This document shows positions 36,446-44,809 of a DNA stretch of 64,000 nucleotides, one piece after another. The stretch lies in assembly GCF_001672775.1 (NCBI RefSeq), contig NZ_LZKJ01000133.1:1-64000 (forward strand). The letters are read 5' to 3'. Position 1 is the stretch's first letter. Each line of letters starts with the position of its first letter. The DNA is from Mycobacterium kyorinense. Lineage in GTDB: Bacteria; Actinomycetota; Actinomycetes; Mycobacteriales; Mycobacteriaceae. The notes below the pieces were generated by a model that was given only the letters and a program-made list of their open reading frames with translations, made no database searches and had not been told where the DNA came from. The position numbers and the translations under genes were made by a program.

Positions 36446-37159
36446 CTAGTTGAGCAGGGCAGGCAGCCGCTGCAGCAGCGACGGCAGCGCCTTGCTGGCG
36501 CTTTCCCGGACGGTGAGCGTGGCGCTGGCCGACAGCGGCGTCGGCTCCGGGTTGACCTCGATCACGACCGCACCGCGAGCCAACGCCAAATCCGGCAGCC
36601 CGGCCGCCGGGTAGACGATGCCGGAGGTGCCGACGACGACCAGCACATCCGCCGCCGCGGCGGCCTCGACCGCGCTTTGCCACGTCTTCTCGGGTAGCGG
36701 TTCCCCAAACCAGACGATGTCCGGCCGGATCAATCCGCCACAGGCGCAGATCGGCGGCTCGATTTCCAGCGCCGGTTCGGCCATTTCGGGAAGTTCGCCG
36801 GTATAACGCTCTTCGCAAGCGGCACAACGGAATTCGAATAGGCTGCCATGGAGGTGGTGCACCGGGGAGCTGCCCGCGCGTTCATGCAGATCGTCGACGT
36901 TCTGGGTGACGACGGTGACCTCGGCGTGGTCCTGCCAGGCCGCGACCGCGCGATGACCGTCGTTGGGCTCGACCCGGCTCACCAGGTAGTGCCGCCACAA
37001 ATACCAACCCCAGACCCGTTCGGGGTTCTGCAGCCACCCTTGCGTGCTGGACAGTTCATAGGGGTCGAACTTGGCCCACAGCCCGTTCTTGTCGTCGCGA
37101 AACGTCGGCACGCCGCTCTCGGCGGAGATACCCGCGCCACTGAGCACCGCTACTCGCAC
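36446..37159 (-). CDS. cobB: Sirtuin NAD-dependent deacylase
   Basis: A 237-residue class III sirtuin, the same length as H37Rv Rv1151c. NAD-binding GAGIS at 8-12, [20 protein letters not shown], catalytic His in [13 protein letters not shown], a zinc module with paired Cys (CAAC; CACGG) and [15 protein letters not shown] start is chosen because it gives [12 protein letters not shown]. It removes acyl groups from lysines such as those of acetyl-CoA synthetase. It is divergent from the GntR gene with 36 bp between starts. Confidence 0.95.
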   Translation of the reverse strand: MRVAVLSGAGISAESGVPTFRDDKNGLWAKFDPYELSSTQGWLQNPERVWGWYLWRHYLVSRVEPNDGHRAVAAWQDHAEVTVVTQNVDDLHERAGSSPVHHLHGSLFEFRCAACEERYTGELPEMAEPALEIEPPICACGGLIRPDIVWFGEPLPEKTWQSAVEAAAAADVLVVVGTSGIVYPAAGLPDLALARGAVVIEVNPEPTPLSASATLTVRESASKALPSLLQRLPALLN

Positions 37160-37195
37160 ACCACTAATGTAGCTGGACTGCGCGATACTGGGCAT

Positions 37196-37561
37196 GTGCA
37201 GCTGGGGGAGTGGCTCCGGATCGAGGACCAAGCAAGTCGTCCATTGTTCGACCAACTCAGGACGCAGATCATCGACGCGATCCGCGCAGGCAGGCTTGCG
37301 CCGGGCACCCGGCTGCCCACCGTCCGGGAACTAGCGGGTGAGCTCGGCATGGCAGTCAATACCGTTGCCCGCGCCTACCGCGAGCTCGAGGCGGCCGGTG
37401 TGGTCGAAACGCGGGGTCGTTTCGGCACATTCGTCGCCAGGGCCGACCCGTCGGATCGCGCGATGGCGGACGCGGCCCGCGCATACGCCGACGTGGCTCG
37501 CGGGCTGGGACTCGGCAAGGCGGAGGCGATGCGCTATCTCGGCGACGCTTTCGGCGACTAG
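37196..37561 (+). CDS. GntR-family (YtrA-type) regulator
   Basis: A 121-residue protein, the same length as H37Rv Rv1152. A winged helix-turn-helix ([40 protein letters not shown]) is followed by a short helical tail, as in the YtrA subgroup that lacks a large ligand domain. GTG start gives [11 protein letters not shown]. Its stop overlaps the methyltransferase stop on the other strand. Confidence 0.9.
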   Translation: MQLGEWLRIEDQASRPLFDQLRTQIIDAIRAGRLAPGTRLPTVRELAGELGMAVNTVARAYRELEAAGVVETRGRFGTFVARADPSDRAMADAARAYADVARGLGLGKAEAMRYLGDAFGD

Positions 37562-38382
37562 CCGAACTCCAGCAGCGTCAACGTCGGACGCAGCGAGTCC
37601 AGCGCGCGGAACCGGCGGGTGGCCGACAGCAGGGAGTTGAGCAGCACGCCGCGCCCCGGCGGCAGCGCTACGTCGCGGACGACGCGGACACCCGGCACGG
37701 TGTTCACCAGATCCGCGGCTTGCGCCACCGACATCGTGAACGGCATCGGCGGGAACCTATAGCGCCGTGAGATCCGATGCCCCCGCCGGGCATACCTGGC
37801 CAGCGATGCCGGCGGCAGATCGAAGAGCATCTGCCCACCGGGAAACCGCTTGGCGCACTCGGCGATCAGTCCGAGCGCCTGGTCAGGCTGCAGATACATC
37901 AGCAGGCCCTCGGCGGTGACGAAAACTCCGCGCGAGGGGTCGACGCTTTCGGTCCAGCTGTAGTCCAGCGCAGACTGCGCGCACATCGACACCCGTGGTG
38001 ATTCCGGCAACAACCGTCGGCGAAGCTCGACGACCGGCGGGAGATCAACTGTCAGCCAACGAAATTGGCTGTCAGGCAGGGAGGCGTCGAGACGCCAGAA
38101 GCTAGTCTGCAAACCCTCGGCCAACGCCACCACCGTCGCCGACGGATAGCGAGTCAGGTAATGGCGGGTCTGGGTGTCGAACGCCAGCGCCCGCAGCGCC
38201 ATGTCCTGGCGCGTCGCACCGAACTTCGCGAAGTCGAAATCGATCGAGTCAACGAGGTTGATCGCCAACGGGTCGTCGATGACCGCGTCGGGTCGGCCGG
38301 CCTCCCGGGCGCGCGCCCGCAACGTCAGCAGGGCCGTCTCGGAAACCCCGGTGAGGGTGGCCGTTTCTCGGTCGGGACTCAT
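37558..38382 (-). CDS. omt: Leucine carboxyl methyltransferase-like O-methyltransferase (Omt)
   Basis: A 274-residue SAM-dependent methyltransferase of the LCM/PPM family (H37Rv Rv1153c, omt). Typical parts are [20 protein letters not shown], the SAM loop [18 protein letters not shown] and [17 protein letters not shown], and [15 protein letters not shown]. The family modifies small molecules or polyketide chains in mycobacteria. ATG follows a short gap behind the DUF1697 gene. Confidence 0.87.
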   Translation of the reverse strand: MSPDRETATLTGVSETALLTLRARAREAGRPDAVIDDPLAINLVDSIDFDFAKFGATRQDMALRALAFDTQTRHYLTRYPSATVVALAEGLQTSFWRLDASLPDSQFRWLTVDLPPVVELRRRLLPESPRVSMCAQSALDYSWTESVDPSRGVFVTAEGLLMYLQPDQALGLIAECAKRFPGGQMLFDLPPASLARYARRGHRISRRYRFPPMPFTMSVAQAADLVNTVPGVRVVRDVALPPGRGVLLNSLLSATRRFRALDSLRPTLTLLEFG

Positions 38383-38406
38383 CGGAGAAACCCTACCGGC
38401 CGCTGC

Positions 38407-38922
38407 TCAGCGCACTACTTTGCCCAGGGTGCGCAGGTTGCGGGTGGTGGTCGACGATTTGTAGCGCTTCTTGCCCATCGTCTTGCCGATCGTGCTGCCC
38501 AGCGTTTCGCCTTTGGGCACCTGCCAATAGACGACGTCATCGCCGCGAGCGATGTTGTCACCCGGCCCGGGTTCCAGCGCGCAGAGTTCGTCGAGCACCG
38601 CGCCGTCGGTGACGAAGGTGACGTAGGAGTGGTATCCGTCCACTTCGGCCTCGAACGGATAAGCGTTGACGATGGCACGCACGGTATCGACCTCGTAGAG
38701 CAGCACCCAGGCGTCGTAGCCGAATCTCTGTCGCAGCGCGCGCTCGGCGGTCGCGCGAACCGTGCCCGCATCATCGGGTGACTCCAACAGCACGTTGCCG
38801 CTGGCCAATACGGTGCGCACATTGTGCAAGCCGGCGTCGGTCAACGCAGCCGCCACCTCGGCCATCTTCAGGTTGACGCCGCCGACGTTCACGCCGCGCA
38901 GGAATGCCGCATATCTGGTCAT
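38407..38922 (-). CDS. DUF1697 family protein (Rv1154c-like)
   Basis: A 171-residue protein with the DUF1697 N-terminus MTRYAAFLRGVNVGGVNLKM and the conserved NVRTVLASGNVLLES, ending in a basic segment with SSTTTRNLRTLGKV. Structure-based work on the family suggests a ferredoxin-like fold; function is unknown. The ATG matches the family start. It reads toward omt after a 24-bp gap, so co-transcription is likely, and its start is 77 bp from the divergent PPOX gene. Confidence 0.85.
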   Translation of the reverse strand: MTRYAAFLRGVNVGGVNLKMAEVAAALTDAGLHNVRTVLASGNVLLESPDDAGTVRATAERALRQRFGYDAWVLLYEVDTVRAIVNAYPFEAEVDGYHSYVTFVTDGAVLDELCALEPGPGDNIARGDDVVYWQVPKGETLGSTIGKTMGKKRYKSSTTTRNLRTLGKVVR

Positions 38923-38990
38923 CCGGCCGCCTCGAAAAGCCCGCGATCGCAAGGATGGACGGCCACCATGTCGCGATGGTAACCGAGTAA

Positions 38991-39443
<453 letters not shown>

Positions 39444-39476
39444 TCGCGCAGGCTCGTCGCGGCTAGGCTGCCGTGC

Positions 39477-39665
39477 ATGGCAGCATCCAACTCCGAGCCG
39501 GATTCGACGTCGGAGGACGAAACCAAGCGCAAGTTCCGCGAAGCCCTGGACCGCAAGAAGGCGAAGTCAGCAGGCGGGTCGGCGCACAAGGACGGCGGCG
39601 CCAAACAGTCGCGAGCACACGGTCCCCTCGAAAGTCGCCGCGAATTCCGCCGTAAGAGCGGATAA
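39477..39665 (+). CDS. Small basic, disordered DUF5302-like protein
   Basis: A 62-residue hydrophilic protein: acidic first 17 residues, then KRKFREALDRKKAKSAGG and an Arg-rich end (ESRREFRRKSG). It matches the DUF5302-type small mycobacterial proteins. No signal or membrane segment. Possibly nucleic-acid-binding because of charge, but this is speculation. It follows the PPOX gene by 33 bp. Confidence 0.75.
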   Translation: MAASNSEPDSTSEDETKRKFREALDRKKAKSAGGSAHKDGGAKQSRAHGPLESRREFRRKSG

Positions 39666-39759
39666 TTACTGCGTCACAAGGTTTTTTGCTGCCGCGCGGT
39701 CGCTATCCGCCAGGATTATCGACGCCCTCGACGCGGTGCTACCGGCGCGGCTTTAAACT

Positions 39760-40335
39760 GTGCGAGTGCCCAACCTGCAGCTTGCCCAAGACCCGGCCGC
39801 CGACGCGCTGCTGACGGCCAACCCGTTCGCGCTACTCGTCGGCATGCTGCTCGACCAGCAGGTGACGATCGAAACCGCATTCGCGGGCCCCAAGAAGATC
39901 GCCGACCGGATCGGTAGTCTCGACGCCGCCGAGATCGCCGATTACGACCCGGACAAGTTCGCCGCCCTGTGCTCGGAAAGGCCTGCGATACACCGTTTTC
40001 CGGGATCGATGGCCAAGCGCATCCAGGCGCTGGCGCAGATCATCGTGGATCGCTACCAGGGTGACGCCACCGCGTTGTGGACGGCCGGCGACCCGGACGG
40101 GGCGGAGTTGCTGCGTCGGCTCAAGGCGCTACCCGGTTTCGGCGAGCAGAAAGCACGCATCTTTCTGGCGCTGCTCGGCAAGCAATACGGCGTGACCCCG
40201 ACCGGATGGCGGGCGGCGGCCGGCGAGTACGGCAAGGCCGGTACACACATGTCGGTTGCCGACATCGTCGACGCCCGGTCACTCGACCAGGTGCGGTCCT
40301 ACAAGAAGCGGATGAAGGGAAAGGCGGCAACGTGA
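39760..40335 (+). CDS. HhH-GPD-type base-excision repair protein (Rv1156-like)
   Basis: A 191-residue protein with the DNA-glycosylase-like core: FALLVGMLLDQQVTIETAFA near the N-terminus and a helix-hairpin-helix LKALPGFGEQKARIFLALL. The Gly-Pro-Asp signature of active glycosylases is not obvious after the hairpin (YGVTPTGWRAAAGE), so catalysis is uncertain. GTG start; another GTG two codons later is possible. It overlaps the next small gene by GTGA. Confidence 0.85.
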   Translation: MRVPNLQLAQDPAADALLTANPFALLVGMLLDQQVTIETAFAGPKKIADRIGSLDAAEIADYDPDKFAALCSERPAIHRFPGSMAKRIQALAQIIVDRYQGDATALWTAGDPDGAELLRRLKALPGFGEQKARIFLALLGKQYGVTPTGWRAAAGEYGKAGTHMSVADIVDARSLDQVRSYKKRMKGKAAT

Positions 40336-40478
40336 AGACACATCTGACGTGTCCATGCGGAGAGGCCATCGTCGGCAAGGACGAAGACGAACTGGTCGAA
40401 CTGACCCAGGCGCACCTTGCCAGCGTTCATCCCGGTCTGGAGTATGACCGCGACGCGATCCTGTTCATGGCCTACTGA
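40332..40478 (+). CDS. DUF1059-type small protein, 48 residues
   Basis: Starting at a GTG that overlaps the HhH-GPD gene stop, the ORF encodes VKTHLTCPCGEAIVGKDEDE followed by LVELTQAHLASVHPGLEYDR. The CPCG pair and the downstream H-x4-H resemble the small zinc-ribbon-like DUF1059 family. The coupling and the intact motif support a real gene. Function unknown. Confidence 0.7.
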   Translation: MKTHLTCPCGEAIVGKDEDELVELTQAHLASVHPGLEYDRDAILFMAY

Positions 40479-40491
40479 CGGCTGAGCTCCG

Positions 40492-40580
40492 GCGCGAGCG
40501 TGCGTGTCTGTACAGCGACACGCCGAGACAACCGTACAACTGCGCCCGCTCGCGCGAGATCTGCGCGCGCGAGATCTGAG
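40492..40580. repeat. Dispersed palindromic repeat cluster
   Basis: GCGCGAGCGTGCGTGT (40492-40507) is identical to a 16-mer at the fbiC 3' end. It is followed by a GTGTC...GACAC hairpin, TGTAC pairs, and two copies of GCGCGAGATCTG. It lies between two convergent genes and may act as a bidirectional transcription barrier. Confidence 0.7.
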
Positions 40581-40585
40581 CCGCC

Positions 40586-41524
40586 CTACGGCACCACCGT
40601 CGAACCGATGGTGGGCATGAACTGGCACTGCTTGTCCTTGGTGGTGACCTGCCCGAAGATGGTCGACATGATGCTGCCCGAACCGGTGTCGGCGATCGCG
40701 GTCAACGTAGTCGGCCCCTCGGGGTTGATGTCTGCCTGCGGCTTGAGCGTGGCACTGCCCGACTTGCCGGTGGTCAGGTTGACCCAGGTGACATTCAGCG
40801 GCAGCTTCTGCACGTCCGCGGGTCCGGGCGTGCCTACCGCGGTGAACACGTAGGCGGTCTGGCCGGGTTTCGGGCCCGGTGTCGGGATCTTGGCCGGTCC
40901 CGCGACCGACAGGGCGGTCGCGATGGCATTGCCGCCGTCGGCCAGGCAGTTGGTGCCGATCGAGGGATACATGAAGTCCTGCGTGGGCGGAGTGTCGGGG
41001 TTGTACGCCGGGGCCGCGGTAGGCGCCGGCGCCTCGGCCGACGGCGCCGGTGCGCCGGCGGGCGGTGCCGGAGCAGGCACCGGTGCGGCGACGGGCGCGA
41101 TGGCCGGGGCTGATGCCGGCGCGGCGACGGGGCCCGGGCCGGCGGCGTGCGCAGGGTCGATACCGGTGGGCAGATGTGCCTGCAAGCCCGGTTCCACACC
41201 GACCGGCGGAATATGCGCCGTTGGGTCCTGCACGAACTGATTCACCGACGACGCAACGTTTTTCGATTCCGTGGGCACCGAGGGATTGTGCGAAAACGCC
41301 GACGCCGCGGCCATCAGCAGCTGCGACGCCTGCTGCGGGTCGCCGGCAGCCTGCTGGATGATCGGACTCAGCTGGTTGAGCGCCGGCAGGCCGGGCAACT
41401 GCTGAGACGGCAGCGGTGGCGTCGGCGCCGGGTCGGCAGCCGCGTTCGGGCAGAGCCCGAACATAGTGGTTGAGGCGATGGCCCCAGCGGCCAAACCAAT
41501 GGTCAGTTTCGAAGTGCGTGCCAC
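40586..41524 (-). CDS. Secreted Ala/Pro-rich protein (Rv1157c-like)
   Basis: A 312-residue protein with a signal peptide (MARTSKLTIGLAAGAIASTT, cleavage near CPNAAADP), a helical section, then a long Ala/Pro low-complexity stretch (about residues 125-195) and a C-terminal domain beginning near FMYPSIGTNCLADGG with Cys residues that could form a disulfide. It is probably exported to the cell envelope. Function is unknown. The length is shorter than the H37Rv protein, mainly in the Ala/Pro tract, which commonly varies. Confidence 0.8.
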   Translation of the reverse strand: MARTSKLTIGLAAGAIASTTMFGLCPNAAADPAPTPPLPSQQLPGLPALNQLSPIIQQAAGDPQQASQLLMAAASAFSHNPSVPTESKNVASSVNQFVQDPTAHIPPVGVEPGLQAHLPTGIDPAHAAGPGPVAAPASAPAIAPVAAPVPAPAPPAGAPAPSAEAPAPTAAPAYNPDTPPTQDFMYPSIGTNCLADGGNAIATALSVAGPAKIPTPGPKPGQTAYVFTAVGTPGPADVQKLPLNVTWVNLTTGKSGSATLKPQADINPEGPTTLTAIADTGSGSIMSTIFGQVTTKDKQCQFMPTIGSTVVP

Positions 41525-41550
41525 GGTGTTCTCCCGATCCTCGGTTGTGG

Positions 41551-41584
41551 GGTTAGCCGGCCAACGTGGGTTGGCCGGCTAACC
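41551..41584. terminator. Perfect 15-bp stem-loop
   Basis: GGTTAGCCGGCCAAC, four loop bases GTGG, and GTTGGCCGGCTAACC pair perfectly. It sits between the stop of the upstream secreted-protein gene and the start of the next, both on the minus strand, the place for a terminator or a processing hairpin. There is no T-tract. Confidence 0.75.
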
Positions 41585-41591
41585 GTGCGTG

Positions 41592-42212
41592 TCAGGGCAG
41601 GGCGGAGAGCGGTATCAGCAGCGGATTGCTCGGCGCGGTAGCCGCCGGAGCCGACACCGCGGGCGTGCCCGCTTGCATACCGTGCGGAACCGGGAGGCCA
41701 CCGGGAGCCAGCGACGCCAGGTCGCCGGGCAGCGACACCTGCTGCGGCAGCGGCACCGGCAGGAACGGCACCTGCGGCATATCCAGCTGCGCTGTCGGCA
41801 TCAGCTGCGCAGGGCTGGCCGGCGCCGCGGGCGCCGTCGGCGTGAGCCCCGGGATGCCGGTGGACGCTCCTGGAGCGGTCGCCGGGGTGCCCGTAGTGGT
41901 GCCGGGCAGAAGCGAGTTCACGCCGGGCACGCTCGACGCCGCATTGGGCGCGCCGCCGGGCTGCTGCGGCGCCCTGATCGTGGCGCCCGCCAGCGGCGGC
42001 GGAGTGGACGGCGCCGGCGGGGTGGCGCCGAGCGCCGTCGCCAGGGTCTGCAGCATCTGCGGTGCATGAGTTGCCGTGTTGACGAGCTGCTCCCCGATGT
42101 TGGGAGCCGGCACTGGCACGGCTGGGTCGGCGTGGGCGATACCGCCGGCCAGCAACGCGGCCGACCCGCCGGCGACGACGGCGGCCGCGCGTAACAACGT
42201 CCAAATGGTCAT
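41592..42212 (-). CDS. Secreted Ala/Pro-rich protein (Rv1158c-like)
   Basis: A 206-residue exported protein. The ATG after GGGAGAACC gives MTIWTLLRAAAVVAGGSAAL with cleavage near GIAHADP. The rest is Ala/Pro/Thr/Leu-rich with repeated short motifs and no cysteine. It resembles the neighbour encoded downstream in type, not in detail. A longer in-frame start lies 21 codons upstream without a ribosome-binding site. Function unknown. Confidence 0.78.
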   Translation of the reverse strand: MTIWTLLRAAAVVAGGSAALLAGGIAHADPAVPVPAPNIGEQLVNTATHAPQMLQTLATALGATPPAPSTPPPLAGATIRAPQQPGGAPNAASSVPGVNSLLPGTTTGTPATAPGASTGIPGLTPTAPAAPASPAQLMPTAQLDMPQVPFLPVPLPQQVSLPGDLASLAPGGLPVPHGMQAGTPAVSAPAATAPSNPLLIPLSALP

Positions 42213-42436
42213 GGTTCTCCCTGGTTTCGACGACTGGTCGACGCCGATCGTTCGCGTGATGCCAAAGTGACTCAAGTGACACGTGTGGCGGTTATTCGAT
42301 CGTTACGCACCCGAGCGGTTGCGGTTATCCGGCCAGCTGGTGCTGACGGTTCGACAGCGCCGTCGCTAGAGTCGGGCGGATAGACACGACCCCGGCCGCC
42401 CCGGCGGCACCGACTATCCGCCGGCGCGCGATCTCG

Positions 42437-43666
42437 TTGACCACTGTCGCGCCGGCGCTGTTGATCGTGAGCGTCGCCGCACGGCTGGCCTGGACCTATC
42501 TGGTGCCCAACGGCGCCAACTTCGTCGACCTGCACGTCTACATCGGCGGCGCAGCCGCCATCGACCACCCGGGCACGCTGTACAGCTACGTCTACGCCGA
42601 CCAGACCCCGGATTTCCCGCTGCCGTTCACCTATCCACCATTCGCCGCGGTCGTGTTCTACCCGCTGCACCTACTGCCGTTCGGACTGGTCGCGTTCTTC
42701 TGGCAGCTCGGCACCATGGCCGCCCTCTACGGCGTGGTGCGGATCAGCCAGCGGTTGCTCGGCGTGCCGGCCGGTGCAGGGCATCGTGTCGCGATGTGCT
42801 GGACCGCGGTCGCCATCTGGATCGAACCGTTGCGCAGCACCTTCGACTACGGACAGGTCAACGTGCTGTTGGTGCTGGCCGGCCTGCTCGCGGTCTACAC
42901 CACGCGGTGGTGGCTGTCGGGCCTGCTGGTTGGGGTGGCCGCGGGAGTGAAGCTGACCCCGGCGATCACCGGCCTGTACTTCGTCGGAGTCCGGCGGTGG
43001 GGCGCGGCGGTGTTCTCGGCGGTCGTGTTTGTCGCCACTGTGGCCGTGTCCTGGCTGGTCGTCGGCGATCAAACTCGCTACTACTTCACCGTTTTGCTGC
43101 GCGACACCCGGCGGGTCGGGCCGATCGCGACGTCGTTCAACCAATCGTGGCGGGGCGCCATCTCACGTCTCGTCGGCCACGACGCCGGCTACGGCCCGCT
43201 GGTGTTGGCCGGGCTCGCCGTCACCGCCTTGCTGGCCATCCTGGCGTGGCGAGCGCTGAACGACGACCGGCTCGGCCGACTGCTGGTGGTCGAGTTGTTC
43301 GGGTTGCTGCTCTCGCCGATTTCCTGGACCCATCACTGGGTGTGGCTGGTGCCGTTGATGATCTGGCTGATCCACGGGCCGCTCTGCCGGCAGCGCGGCG
43401 CCCGGCTGCTCGGATGGGGCTGGCTGGTACTGACCCTCATCGGCGTGCCGTGGCTGCTGAGCTTCGCCCAGCCGACGATCTGGCAAAGCGACCGGCCCTG
43501 GTATCTGGCCTGGGCCGGGCTGGTCTACATCGTCGCCACGCTGGCGACGCTGGCGTGGGTCGTCGCGGCCGGCCGCCGAAGCGAGCCTCACGCTGGCGTG
43601 ACACTCGGCGAGCAGGGTCACGCTGGCGTGACGCTCGCCGAGCCGGGTCGGGTTACTCGCCGATAA
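42437..43666 (+). CDS. pimE: Polyprenol-phosphate-mannose-dependent mannosyltransferase PimE
   Basis: A 409-residue GT-C-fold enzyme that adds the fifth mannose (alpha-1,2) in polar PIM synthesis on the outer face of the membrane. Features: [19 protein letters not shown] (catalytic Asp in the first loop), [51 protein letters not shown] and [19 protein letters not shown]; about ten membrane segments. TTG is the first usable start. Family-like residues [10 protein letters not shown] lie in frame just upstream but have no ATG, GTG or TTG. The C-terminal HAGVTL repeats come from a palindromic repeat. Confidence 0.9.
   Translation: MTTVAPALLIVSVAARLAWTYLVPNGANFVDLHVYIGGAAAIDHPGTLYSYVYADQTPDFPLPFTYPPFAAVVFYPLHLLPFGLVAFFWQLGTMAALYGVVRISQRLLGVPAGAGHRVAMCWTAVAIWIEPLRSTFDYGQVNVLLVLAGLLAVYTTRWWLSGLLVGVAAGVKLTPAITGLYFVGVRRWGAAVFSAVVFVATVAVSWLVVGDQTRYYFTVLLRDTRRVGPIATSFNQSWRGAISRLVGHDAGYGPLVLAGLAVTALLAILAWRALNDDRLGRLLVVELFGLLLSPISWTHHWVWLVPLMIWLIHGPLCRQRGARLLGWGWLVLTLIGVPWLLSFAQPTIWQSDRPWYLAWAGLVYIVATLATLAWVVAAGRRSEPHAGVTLGEQGHAGVTLAEPGRVTRR
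43588..43632. repeat. Second locus of the 30-bp-period palindrome pair
   Basis: TCACGCTGGCGTGA at 43588-43601 and GTCACGCTGGCGTGAC at 43617-43632 are the reverse complement of the element downstream of the DUF3556-type gene. They lie 30 bp apart, inside the pimE 3' end, and encode its repeated HAGVTL. Placement at another convergent gene end supports a terminator-like or REP-like element. Confidence 0.8.
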
Positions 43667-43937
43667 TTCCGTTGATGTCGCGAGCCATCGCGATGTCGTT
43701 CTGCGTGATCCCGCCTTCGGAATGCGTCACCAACGCGAAAGACACGGTACGCCAACGGATATCGATATCGGGATGGTGATCTTTGGACTCAGCGTGCTCG
43801 GCGACTCGGCGTACGGCGTCGATGCCGGCGAGAAACGCCGGAAACTTGACCGACCGCCGCAGGGCACCGTCGGAACGTTGCCAGCCAGTGAGTTCGGGCA
43901 GTGCGGCGTCGACTTGCTCATCGGTTAACACAGCCAT
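43653..43937 (-). CDS. 4a-hydroxytetrahydrobiopterin dehydratase (PCD/DCoH family)
   Basis: A 94-residue protein with the PCD signature: [20 protein letters not shown] and [20 protein letters not shown], where the HHPD histidines are catalytic. It dehydrates pterin-4a-carbinolamine or acts as a molybdopterin-related dehydratase; no pterin hydroxylase is in the window. It overlaps the pimE stop by 14 bp and is divergent from mutT2 (28 bp apart). Confidence 0.92.
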   Translation of the reverse strand: MAVLTDEQVDAALPELTGWQRSDGALRRSVKFPAFLAGIDAVRRVAEHAESKDHHPDIDIRWRTVSFALVTHSEGGITQNDIAMARDINGIIGE

Positions 43938-43964
43938 ACTTCCGACGGTATACCGTCACTCGCG

Positions 43965-44366
43965 ATGTCGCACCAGATCGTGGTCGCCGGGGCCGTCATC
44001 TCGGATGCGACGCTGCTGGTAGCCCAGCGCTGGCGGCCGCCCGAACTGGCCGGCCGGTGGGAGTTGCCCGGCGGCAAGGTGACGGACGGTGAAACCGAGC
44101 CCGACGCGCTGGCCCGGGAACTGGCCGAGGAACTGGGCGTCGAGGCGGACGCCGTCGCGGTCGGCCAACGCCTGGGCGCCGACATCGCCCTGAACGCCAC
44201 GACCACGCTGCGCGCATATCGCGTCAGTCTGCTGCGCGGCGAACCCCATCCGCACGACCATCGCGCGCTGCGTTGGGTGACCGCAGTCGAGTTGCCCGGC
44301 ATCGACTGGGTCCCCGCCGATCGGCAGTGGTTACCGGCGTTGATTCGGGTGCTCGAAGGGCACTGA
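43965..44366 (+). CDS. mutT2: Nudix hydrolase MutT2
   Basis: A 133-residue protein. The Nudix box runs from Gly37 to Gly58: G37-x5-E43-x7-R51-E52-x2-E55-E56-x-G58. It hydrolyses damaged or 5-methyl-dCTP-type nucleoside triphosphates; H37Rv MutT2 (Rv1160) is the positional equivalent. 'RWRPPELAGRWELPGGK' is typical. No operon partner; it precedes narG by 443 bp. Confidence 0.93.
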   Translation: MSHQIVVAGAVISDATLLVAQRWRPPELAGRWELPGGKVTDGETEPDALARELAEELGVEADAVAVGQRLGADIALNATTTLRAYRVSLLRGEPHPHDHRALRWVTAVELPGIDWVPADRQWLPALIRVLEGH

Positions 44367-44809
44367 AGGGGTCTGGCCGGGCTCGGCAAAGAGCTGCCCC
44401 GAAACGCGCACAGCCGTTTGCCAGGAAAGCCACAGAACTGTCGAAGGAACGCGTCGTAATCGGGTTTTTACAAAGCTAAACGGGATATTAACGTGCGCCT
44501 GTCATGCTGCTGCCAGCCTGAATGGTTTCGTGTAACCCGTGGATATGGCGTTTTCGGTCGACAACGGTGGGCGCCGGGTCGGCCACCGGGCACCGCCTAT
44601 CAACAACCCGCCGGTTGTCGGCGTGCTCGGCGCGCTCGCGAGCACTTATGCTTATGAGCGGTTGCTGACCAGCGCGTGGGCCGCCGATGGTGATGGCCTC
44701 GTCGGCGCTGGTCGAACGGGTCGGCGAGATCGCCGTCGGGGCGCTGGCCAATCCCAAATACGCGGCGCTGGGGCTGCCCGCATACGGCACTGATGAGGAG
44801 GTCTTCGCG
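44367..44809. promoter_or_regulatory. narG upstream region
   Basis: 443 bp without a convincing gene. An AT-rich stretch at about 44455-44495 (TTTTTACAAAGCTAAA) is the best promoter candidate. ACAACC-CGCC-GGTTGT forms a hairpin near 44600. The narG frame stays open back past 44687 (a potential ATG, giving VERVGEIAVGALANPKYAAL), but GAGGAGG lies 8-9 nt before the TTG that matches the known NarG N-terminus. No clear CRP or FNR site is seen. Confidence 0.4.

Noticed and set aside
44687..44809. ATG at 44687 as the narG start
   Set aside because: The known family N-terminus and GAGGAGG point to the TTG at 44810.
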